A DNA stretch of 64,000 bases from positions 3,949,001-4,013,000 of the forward strand of contig JAPYXD010000695.1 in the NCBI GenBank assembly GCA_030998225.1, written 5' to 3'. Below the pieces are notes generated by a model. The model saw only the letters and a program-made list of their open reading frames with translations. It searched no databases and had not been told where the DNA came from. The stretch's first letter is position 1; every line of letters begins with the position of its first letter. Positions 55,013-64,000 of this stretch are shown here, piece by piece. Origin of the DNA: Diplolepis rosae. Its lineage: Eukaryota; Arthropoda; Insecta; Hymenoptera; Diplolepididae. The translations under genes and the position numbers were made by a program.

Positions 55013-57760
55013 GCAACAATTCAATTAGTTTTTAGGAATCCTTGGAACGTACTCATATATATACAATTAATATCTTTATTTTAGTACACAATGTATAATG
55101 CACAATAATTTTTTTCTACTCACTCAAACCTTTTATACTGTTTTAACTTTTGAGTAGAATATGCCACGAGTAAAATAATAGTGATTTAAATTTATTCTTC
55201 TAAGAATCTAGTCTGAATTACTTGAGTAGAAAAACCATTAGATATTTAGGTTCCGACATTGAACAAATTTTTTTTTATAATTGTTATAGAAACTTATAAT
55301 TTTTCAACATGAAGTATTATTTATTAGCTTTATAGCTTTTTTTAAATTACTATATTAGAAATTTATTTTCCTTTCATGGTATTAACTTTCTCAATTCAGA
55401 AAAAATTTTATTGTCATTCTGATCAGAAAGTATAAGAAGCCATGGTAAAATGAAATGAACTTGGAAAAGTGATAAAATTCTATCGTCTAATAATAAATTG
55501 ATATTATTTAATTATTCTGCTTTTCTGGCCTACATAATAACCTATTTTCCCCAAAGACTACCTTGCGACTATGTTTTCTACACTTCAACACAATTATAAG
55601 AAAGAAAGTGTTAGTTCTTTAATGTACTTTTAAGAAACATTACAAAAGAAGGTGGGGATGATATATAGAAAGGCTTTCGAATTCTGCACTTACAAATGGT
55701 CTATAACCGAAGTACGGAATAGTGGAAGAATTTCATAAATCTGCGATTCTTATTACGTTGCTCAATAAAACAAACCACCCTAAAATAATAAAATAATTAA
55801 ATAAACAGTTATCCGATAAAAATTTTGATTATGAAATAGTTATTGTGATTTTCACGTGTTTGGGACCAAAAATGATCCAGGATGGAAAATTATCAATATA
55901 AAATGAAATTTTATTTTGCATCTAAAAAACAAGAAAGGAAACAAATTTCATCACACTGAGAATATAGTGGTTGGTGGAAATTAAATTTATAATCTCCTAC
56001 AATGTACATACACGTAAGTATATGAATTTAAAATAATATTTTCTTGGTTTACTTCAATAACTCATAAATTATTTTTGTTTACATTCACATTACCAATTTT
56101 CTTTGATAAATATATATTAATAAATTAAAAACCTAGTTGGCCAAACCTATAAAATACGATTTAAAATCAAAGGGAAAGAATTTTAAAATTTTCTAATTGA
56201 TGACTTAAAAATTGAGAACTTTACAATTTTGAAAATTGCAAGTATATAAAATTTATATATGATTTGGAATAGTGCAATCGTTACCAACAATTATTTAAAA
56301 ATATATCATTTATCTTGTAAAATTTTAAATTAAGAAAAGGTATTTTCAAAGTTTATTATAAATGATATTAAAAAATTTGTTATTAATAAATACTGGACTG
56401 AATCAAAACTCGACAAAAAGAATTAATATAAGTGCTAAAGCAAAAATCTCTTAAAAATTATAATTTTTAGTGTGAATATATATATATATAACGCAAGGAA
56501 ATTCTTTGGCTCAGAATTTACCAGATCCTTCAATTTCTGAATATAAATTGTCTTAACAATTATGCGTTAAACGAAATAAATTAACCATCATCGCCATTTC
56601 CTCCGTTACAATTTAGTTATTAAAATAATAATAATTTATAGAAAGAATATTTTACTCAGACATATTTAAAATGGTCCACACAAAAAACAGTAGTCAAAAT
56701 TTCCAAAATACAAAATAGTAAATACATTAATAAATTAAATTGTTGACCTAATTTATATATTACAATACTTGAATCATTAAAAATATTATTAATGCAACAG
56801 AAATAATTTTCTAATTAAATTTACTATTTATCAAATATTTCAATTCATCCATTCTAAAATAAACTTTTAAAATTTTAAGTTCATACAATAAATTTTACAT
56901 GTTTGTAATTGTTGCAATTCGTAAAATCATAATTTTTAATCTGCAAATTGCTAGTCGCAAAGTTCAAAAAATTTTATGTCTAAGATCTAAATCTCTTAAT
57001 TTTACCATTAACTATTATTAATGCATAAATTATGTGTGTACTACATCAGTAATAATGCACTTGCCATTGAAGAGTAAAAACTCTTCAGCATTATTACTTC
57101 GTTTTTACGACCTTTCGCATAAAGCATAATTCGTAAAAAAAAAAAGATGTTCTGCTGACCTGATTGTATACTTCCATTGAAGATGGACTTTACTGAGTTT
57201 CTTTTTTGTATTATGCAACAATATAAAATCGGGTATTAAAGTTACGGTTTTTTCAGAAGTACCCGATAACTATCTATTTTTGTTTGTTTTTATTTCTAAT
57301 TGATATTTTCAGTTTAGTAATGTGTAATTTTAGATTTTAAATAGTAGTTATAAGTATCTTTCGTTTTGTACCCATTTTTTATAAAATAACGGTGATTCTA
57401 AGTTTACAAGTACTTTATATACAGACTTCAAGACCACCAGGAGTGAAGATTGAGTCTATTATTTTTGTTTTCTTTCACTTTTTTCTGCAAGGGATTTAAC
57501 CTACTTTCAATGCATGAAAAACATATAAGTATTAAAAGAGTTTATTGAGAAATTTTCTAGGAACTAAAAGTTCATATTGACACGAGTTGTCACGTGAAGT
57601 GATATCCTGTCAATAATTTGATGAGTCTAGGAATAAAAAAAATAAAAAAAGATTATAAATTGTTGACAGGATAAGTATAACAAATTGTTTGTAAATTATG
57701 ACCGGTCTTCACACATTTTAATAGTATATTATGCAACTTGAGAGAAAATAGTATATTTCG
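55013..57760. other. intergenic AT-rich DNA; no exon found
   Basis: This must contain, or adjoin, the missing first exon and promoter of the next gene, but no ATG-donor combination stands out. Confidence 0.35.
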
Positions 57761-58335
57761 TATCAAGTGTAGAAAGGTGCATTTTAACGCAAGAGCGAAT
57801 CGTGACTCGCTCGGGTGTTAAAATTCGCCTTTTCGCACATGATACGAACGATTTTTTTTGTTCGCTGTATACCGAAAGTTAGCCGAGTCGGTGTCGTTTT
57901 GCGTGCGGAAAGATGGTTTTCCCGCACTAATGCGGCAAAATGTTATGTTTGTTTTAATTTTCCGAACACTTAAAATTTTACGGCACTAGTGCGGGAAAAT
58001 CAACTTTTTGCACGCAAAATGACACCGATAGTGCTAACTTTCGGTGTGCGGCGGACAAAAAAGTTTATTTTGCGGGTGTGAACACGAATAAAATAATAGT
58101 ACCATATATTATTTTTTTTTGCAACACTGTATGGAGAGTTCGCACTTAGCGCATCGAAAAATGTGTGCAAAGGATAGTATGCAGGAATCAATATTCCCGT
58201 AAATTTGAATGTGCGGGAACGTTGAAAGTGTGTGAGAATGTCATAATTCCCGCACATTTTTCAGGACATTAGGAATATGCCATTTTGGGAAAATTTTTCG
58301 ATGCGTAAAGTGCGAACTTTTCGTACAGTGATGCA
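57761..58335. repeat. repeat with inverted GCACTTAGCGCATCG arms
   Basis: gagttcgcacttagcgcatc (about 58136) is inverse to gatgcgtaaagtgcgaac (about 58299). Words such as cccgcactaatgcgg and cggtgtcgttttgcgtg are also repeated in inverse at 57890-58060. Related to 32085-32420. Confidence 0.55.
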
Positions 58336-58586
58336 AAAATGTCTTTTCCATATTGCATACGATTTTTTACCCACTTGGGGGACAAAAAATGCGCTTTTTG
58401 ACCCGTTAGTGCAAAAAAGATATTGCTTCATGACATTTACTTTCCGTTTATTATGCTATTCAATTATTTGAACTTATTTACTTAAAAATGAAAACAAAAA
58501 TGTACAATGATATTACAACTAAAAACCAGACATCCATGATAAATTAAAAAATATTAAGTGTGATAGAATTTTGATCTCTTTTGCAG

Positions 58587-58801
58587 ATATTCAGGCTTCT
58601 TATATTTTTGATAATGTTGGGGGTAATTATGCAATCAAGTGAAACATTCAAGATAAAAAAACCATTGAAATTGAGGCCACCGAAGCTACCGAAGTCACGT
58701 TACAGATCTAGATGGCATCCACCAAGGCGACACAAGCAACGCTACAAACCACCACCGATAATTCACCATTATCGACCCCATAAGCCACGTTATCATCCCA
58801 G
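58587..58801 (+). CDS. secreted charged protein, exon with signal segment
   Basis: After the acceptor tgatctcttttgcag the frame (phase 0) reads IFRLLIFLIMLGVIMQSSET, a strong hydrophobic signal peptide whose start Met is probably in an upstream exon not found here. An internal Met at 58614 would shorten the signal too much. Next comes a very basic Pro/His/Arg-rich stretch (KPLKLRPPKLPKSRYRSRW, then repeats of PP, HH and RPHKPRYHP). The donor gtggga at 58802 splits codon R (phase 2) and joins exon 61594 in frame. Function unknown. A secreted or matrix/cuticle-type protein is possible. Confidence 0.6.
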
Positions 58802-58963
58802 GTGGGAATATCATGAAAATGATTGTTTACCTTATTTTAAGTGTTTCAACATTTTTTTAAATATTCATTTAGAAATAATGGTGGTCTTGTCTTCTGCGAA
58901 CCAGACTTGGGCTCAGATAAATTAAAAATCTGGGAGTTAGCGTTCCAATAATCCTGTATGATT

Positions 58964-59666
58964 TTCAATCCGCCACCTATCCATGTATATCAGTTTCCAT
59001 ACTTCTTCTATACTGCCCTATCCATTTAAATAAATAGGCTATACGTGTATCCTTGTGAACCATTACAATCTTCAACAGATCTATTTGTTTTTATGCCTTT
59101 TTATCCGTTTCAGAGATTATTTATTTTATTCTGTAAGTGGGTATGGGTAATTTAATGTATCCGTTTCAATCAGTGACAATCCTTTTTAATCCTCTCTCTG
59201 AAAAATGTTATGCCTATATCCGTTTTAATTCATAATTATCATACTGTCTTTCTATTTTCATCTATTCGTCAACTACATTTATTTTTTCGTTACCTCTCAC
59301 GATTAGAGAATATATCCGTGTTAAAAACTGTCTATTATTTTTTCTAAAAAATGTATAATATAATGATAAAAAACGATTGAAAAAGATAGACAATGATTGA
59401 GATGGATATGTTCTAAATGCATGAAATAGGATAAATGCTATTCATTTTTATGACAGATCTCCCAACGTAATCCGTTAGCTCAGTTGGTTAAGCGATTGGT
59501 TTATAAACTCGCTCCATGCGGGATTAGGGTTCGCGTCTTTGTGCCTACGAATTTTTTAATGTTATATGCTTTGGCAATGAGATTATCATATTATGTATAT
59601 GTGAAATAATTAGGTGTGTACAAATTATGAAAATGAAAACCAAACTTTTATTTTAGGCGGATTGAA
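58964..59666. repeat. inverted-repeat region enclosing a tRNA-like sequence
   Basis: ttttcaatccgcc at the left and ggcggattgaaa at the right are inverse. Between and beyond them atccgtttca and cacggat words recur in both orientations. No target duplication found. Confidence 0.4.
59468..59550 (+). tRNA. tRNA-like (SINE-type or pseudogene) sequence
   Basis: An A-box consensus (tagctcagttgg, 59476-59487) and a B-box-like gggttcgcgtc (59527-59537) are at tRNA spacing. The acceptor and T stems do not pair well, so it is not a working tRNA. It lies in the first known intron of the secreted-protein gene. Confidence 0.45.
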
Positions 59667-59853
59667 ACAGATAGAGATAAGTGTACCTCACGGATATAAG
59701 TAAATATATATGTATAATAACACTTCACGGATAGATAAGAAAAGGAAAGCATTTAATACATTCAGATCGGAACCAATAAGGGAGAATTCAATTTCACTTC
59801 ACGTATCAGAAAGTATTTAAGCAGATAACGATTTAAAATTTGTTTAGCGGATA

Positions 59854-60297
59854 CCCTGATGAAAGTTTCGAATCGGAATTCAACTCGAACAGTCCGAGCT
59901 ATTCTGAGCTATACAAAACCAATCCGAAAATCGTTTTGTATCTCGTTTGATGAAAAACGATAGAAATCAATCCGAGTTAATCCTATTCATTTCTCTTCAA
60001 TCCGAGACATCAATCCGAAACAAGTTTTAAATCTGAATAATTCCGACATCGGATTCATTCGGATTGGAAATTTTGTTTATATCAATCCAAGCTCCGATTG
60101 AGTCCGATTAAAAGCTTGGCTCCGATTAATTCAGATTGAAGCAGAATGAATCAGATTAAATCGGATTATCTTTTTACTGTTTTTCATCGAACGAGATACA
60201 AAAAGTTTTTCAAATTGGCTCGGAATAATTCTAAATGATTCGGAAACAGATTTTGGAATGTTACATATTGAATTCTAATCCGAAACTTTCACCAGGG
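59854..60297. mobile_element. CCCTGG-type MITE, longest complete copy
   Basis: CCCTGATGAAAGTTTCGAAT and inverse of the right end CCCTGGTGAAAGTTTCGGAT, flanked by ta/ta (59852-59853, 60298-60299). 444 bp of GGATTG/AATCCGA words. It serves as the reference for the split copy at 15532-18987. Confidence 0.75.
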
Positions 60298-60706
60298 TAT
60301 TGCTTTTTGGCCCACCAATGTCAATGAAAAGGGTAATTAATATTGTGGTATGCAAGACAGATAGCAGAAAGTATTATTTATGACGTATAAATTACACTTG
60401 AAAGCTATAAACTATGAAAATATATACTCTTACTTGGAAAGTGACATCCTTAATAACTGTTAGTATTCGATGAGCTTAAATAACAATTGTTCTTTGTGAT
60501 AGTGAAATTTCACTTTTCTGCTAAAGAAAACTGACCTTAAATGAAAAATAGTAATTCTATAAATGGGTCAAAATTCGTCAAGTGTACTCGCCTAAAAACT
60601 TTTTGTCTCCGATTTCCTTGAAAGTCAGCGAAATTATTTTCCTAGTGAACCTCTTTAAATTCCCCTAAGAGAACGTCTCTAGTAAGACGGGTTGTCAGTA
60701 TACAGG

Positions 60707-61514
60707 GGCTGGAATTTTCAACCTTTTACCGCGCACGCTGATACTCAATTAACCATAACTTCTACAAAAGTTATCCAAATTAATTTTTTTACGGACGTCC
60801 TGGAAACGTTTTTTCATCAGCTTTACGCTGAAAGCAATGGTTTTAGATACAAAAAATTATTTGAACTTCATTTTTAATTTTAAACATATTTTTGAGTTTT
60901 TCTCCAAGTGCGGACGCTAATTTTTTTTCCAAAATTATGTTTAAAAAAAAGTTTGACTTTTTCCCTTTGAAATGAGCCATGGTCGAAAGTGGGGCGAAAG
61001 AAATTGGTGGATATATATATCTCTACCAATTTCTTTCGCACCACTTTCGACATTGAGAAAAACTCAAAAATATGTTTTAAATTAAAAAATGAAGTTCAAA
61101 TAATTTTTTTTATTTAAAACCATTGGCTTCAGCGTAAAGCTGATGAGAAATGTTTCCAAGACCTCCATAAAAAAATTAATTTGGATAACTTTTGTAGAAG
61201 TTATGGTTAATTAAGTATCAGCGTGCGCGGTAAAAGGTTGAAAATTCGAGCCTCTTCAAAGTTATCCAAATTAATTTTTTTATGGAGGTGTTGGAAACAT
61301 TTTTTCATCAACTTTACGCTGAAAGCAATGGTTTTAGATAAAAAAAATTATTTGAACTTCATTTTTTAATTTTAAACATATTTTTGAGTTTTTCTCCAAG
61401 TGCGGGCGTTAATTTTCTTTCCAAAATTATGTTTTTTCCCTTTAAAATGAGCCATGGTCGAAAGTAAAAATATATATATCTCGACCAATTTCATTCGCCC
61501 CACTTTCGACCACG
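60707..61514. repeat. three-armed palindromic repeat in an intron
   Basis: Arm 1 (60707 on) and arm 2 (ending about 61252) are inverse (gaattttcaaccttttaccg at both outer ends; accaatttctttcgc at the centre, about 61016). A third arm (61258-61514) repeats arm 1 directly from aaagttatccaaattaattt to ccactttcgacca. Confidence 0.8.
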
Positions 61515-61593
61515 AATTTTGCCCCCAATACCTATATAATTGAAATAACTTAATATACTGATGAATATATACATAAACTAATGAATTTTTCAG

Positions 61594-61807
61594 GCATTCT
61601 ACCTATTTTGACGATAATGACATTTCTAACAATTATGAAGATCATGAGCCTTACGAAATAGAAATAGAATTACAGAAAGGAATAGGAAAAAACTATGATA
61701 GAAATTTTGATAGAAGTGTTTCTTTTAACAGCGAGGATTATTCAGAAGAAGACGAGGACTATGATACAAAAGTGTTTCGAGCTGGGAAAAAGAAAGTCAG
61801 AGTAAAG
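61594..61807 (+). CDS. secreted charged protein, middle exon
   Basis: The acceptor atttttcag precedes gcattctacc. One base completes the split Arg codon. The 71 codons are strongly acidic: HSTYFDDNDISNNYEDHEPY, EIEIELQKG, then SEDYSEEDEDYDTKVF, with a final basic RAGKKKVRVK. The donor gtgagaaa at 61808 is phase 0. The alternation of a very basic first exon and an acidic second one suggests a poly-ampholyte, perhaps binding mineral, chitin or other charged matrix, but that is a guess. Confidence 0.6.
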
Positions 61808-62217
61808 GTGAGAAAAGAATCTCATTCAAGTCCATTGAACACGCAAGGATTCCTAACTTACCAGCATTTCAGTCTCTGTAACTTCATTCGTACGTGAAAT
61901 TAAATATCGAGTTCAAAATCTGTGAAATTGTTTTGAATGCACTAGGATAGGTGTATAAACTCCTAAAAGTTTATAATTATAAGAAAACTTTTTCTGAAAA
62001 CAATTTCTTTTTGTAATAATAAACATTTAGGAGCTTACACACCTTTATTAGGGCATTTCAAACGATTTCACAGATTTTGAACTTGATATTTCATTTTATA
62101 TGGGAAGGGGGTTACAGAAACTAAAATGCCGGTAAGGTAGGAATCTTTAAATGTTCCGTGGCCTTAAATCACTACTATAAATTTATTCATTTAACAAACT
62201 ATCGTTTCAATCAAATA

Positions 62218-63053
62218 TTTTTTGACGCTGAAAACGAATATAGCCGCAGAAATTGTCTAGAACGTCAGGTTTTGGAGGAACTTCAGGTTAAATGGTAAAA
62301 AAATGGTCATTTTGGCCAAATTTATGAATTTAATGTAGGAAAATGGAATTTTTTTTATTTCCGAAAAAGGCATCGCATAGTGCTAGTTTTCAGCTTTAAA
62401 ATCCATTTTTGATTACCGCTGTACGATTTTTTTAAGCTGAAATATGCAAGTTTGAGTTTATAATACTGGTCATGCGTATTAGGGATTCAATTAAATATTG
62501 CCACCAATCGTGTCGATTATAAATGTTAACTGTTACGAACCACAGTTTAGACTATGACATCTATGTTATTATTATCTGATCTTACCTTCACTGGCTGGTT
62601 TATCTTCTAATTTGCCTCCATTGTCTGGATCATCATCTTGCCTTCAGTGACTGGATGATACCTTGATTTTGTTATATTAGATCCGCCATTTTCGTATAAT
62701 TTAATAAGAATTGTACCCTCTCATTGCTGATGAGAATGTAAAACGTGACAGGAGTTGTTTAATACAATGGTTCATTGGATCCCTAATACTGTCCAGCATG
62801 ACCAATATTATAAACTCAAACTTGCATATTCCAGCTAAAAAAATCGTACAGCGGTAATCAAAAATGGATTTTAAAGCTGAAAACTAGTACTATGCGATGC
62901 CTTTTTCGGAAATAAAAAGAAAATTCCATTTTCCTACAATAAATTCATAAATTTGGCCAAAATGGCCATTTTTTGACCGTTTAACCTGAATTTACTCCAA
63001 AACCTGACGTGCTAGACAATTTCTGCGGCCAGATTTGTTTTCAGCGTCAAAAA
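62218..63053. repeat. foldback with about 270-bp arms in an intron
   Basis: tttttgacgctgaaaac at the left and gttttcagcgtcaaaaa at the right, with arms matching through agaaattgtctag, cataaatttggccaaa, gcatcgcatagt and aaaatcgtacagcggtaat. About 280 bases lie between the arms. Confidence 0.85.
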
Positions 63054-63308
63054 ATCTTCAAGATTCACCCTGTGTCATTTCTGTAACTGACAAAACCCCA
63101 AATTTCCCAGGACTGTGTAATTAATCAGGTAATGATGGAATTTATTCAAATTTTTGAACTTTATTCTTTATGAAAATTATTCTTTAAAATTTGAATGTAC
63201 CACGTCAAACAAACTCACACAAATATTAAAAGAATATATTTTTGAATCTTAATAACTCAATAAATGTTTTCACCTGGGATACTTACAATTGCTATCAAAT
63301 TTTTGCAG

Positions 63309-63524
63309 GTAATTAAAGGACCGAGGCCCAAGTTGAGAATTAAAATATCGAGATCTGATAACATCAATGAAATAAAAAATTTCAATGAAACAGAAATTAT
63401 AAATTCTGTATTGAAACTCAATGAAGGAAATGCAGTTAGATCTAAATTTGAAGGACCTACTCAGACTGATTGGTACCCAATTAATCCACCTGAAACATAT
63501 TGGAAAAATGGTCAAGGAGTCTAA
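63309..63524 (+). CDS. secreted charged protein, last exon
   Basis: The acceptor aatttttgcag opens phase 0 and encodes VIKGPRPKLRIKISRSDNIN, ...NETEIINSVLKLNEGN..., then PTQTDWYPINPPETYWKNGQ, GV and the stop. NETE is a possible N-glycosylation site. From the 58587 exon to here the frame is 214 residues plus whatever the missing first exon adds. All three phases agree, which strongly supports a real gene. No known domain is recognised. Confidence 0.65.
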   Translation, partial: VIKGPRPKLRIKISRSDNINEIKNFNETEIINSVLKLNEGNAVRSKFEGPTQTDWYPINPPETYWKNGQGV

Positions 63525-64000
63525 AATACAAATTGTACTATTTTTTATTATAATTTGGGTCAGTGCGATTTCGATTATAGAAATTTAGATAACTTATCTC
63601 GTATTATTTTTAAGTTATAATATTATGGAGCCAGTATTTTATGAAATTCAATAAAAAATGTAAACTTTTATTTGATGATTAAAGTGATACTAAAATTAGT
63701 GAATTGCTTTTATCTTTTGCCATTGATAAAAATATGAATTGATATAAAATTATGAATTGTAAAATTTGATTAGTGGATTTTGAATTAATTTTTAAAAATT
63801 TATCAAAAGGAAGAAGGCAAAATTGCGATTCATTTTTATTTCTAACATAATAGTCAACGAACATATAATAATATAATCATTCATAATAAATAATTATAGC
63901 ATATAATAATGGTAATAATATACAGTATTTTGGTTTTGTGACATGGTTGCACAACATCAATAACACACTCTCGTAACTTCACACACAACCCTCGGGATCC
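63525..64000. other. 3' flank of the secreted-protein gene
   Basis: AT-rich. No other gene recognised before the window ends. Confidence 0.4.
63649..63654 (+). terminator. polyadenylation signal of the secreted-protein gene
   Basis: AATAAA 125 bases after the stop codon, followed by a T-rich stretch. Confidence 0.6.

Noticed and set aside
58277..58471. 64-codon frame before the secreted-protein exon as a possible first exon
   Set aside because: It lies in a repeat shared with 32085-32420 and has no donor joining phase 0 to 58587.

Overview
This is a eukaryotic, AT-rich window whose content points to an arthropod, most likely an insect. It holds several mariner families (DD34D and DD41D), a Penelope-like retroelement, many MITEs and foldback elements, and small-exon genes with GT/AG introns. 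I cannot fix the order or species. There are no bacterial features: no operons, ribosome binding sites or CRISPR.

About 45 kb on the left is a transposon graveyard. From left to right the main blocks are: a mariner cut by the window edge, next to a decayed DD34D mariner (1-1392); small MITEs and AT-rich sequence (1.4-7.8 kb); a mariner carrying a TTAA-flanked MITE (7846-9400), a lone exon-like ORF on the minus strand (9419-9650) and another decayed mariner (9670-10560); foldback repeats (13.4-15.5 kb); a nest of five elements inside one another (15532-18987); a GCGCGAAGCGC-type repeat and a cryptic tandem array (22.1-23.2 kb); a mariner with a large internal insertion (26190-28354); a foldback with two dated insertions inside a larger terminal-inverted-repeat element (34619-38606); and an element with an internal tandem duplication that holds a Penelope-like insertion with a hammerhead-ribozyme-like core (40114-42996).

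The right third contains two apparently real plus-strand genes. The first (coding exons 45841-46010, 46917-47196, 54658-54903) encodes a 231-residue type II membrane protein that resembles the LicD/fukutin superfamily but lacks the usual acidic metal-binding pair. Its 7.4 kb second intron holds an intact-looking DD41D mariner (49576-50879) and several other elements. The second (exons 58587-58801, 61594-61807, 63309-63524; first exon not found) encodes a secreted, strongly charged protein I do not recognise. Both of its introns contain long inverted repeats.

The recurring theme is small elements with CAC... or CCC... termini and 2-bp target duplications of variable sequence: I count thirteen. 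Nested insertions and palindrome arms preserve the pre-insertion sequence for several events, so the order of insertion can be read directly. No host operon-like or defence cluster is visible. The most unusual items are the ribozyme-bearing Penelope fragment, the tRNA-like sequence inside an inverted-repeat element, the duplicated exon-like units in the 40114-42996 element, and the long hairpins in the introns of the secreted-protein gene.
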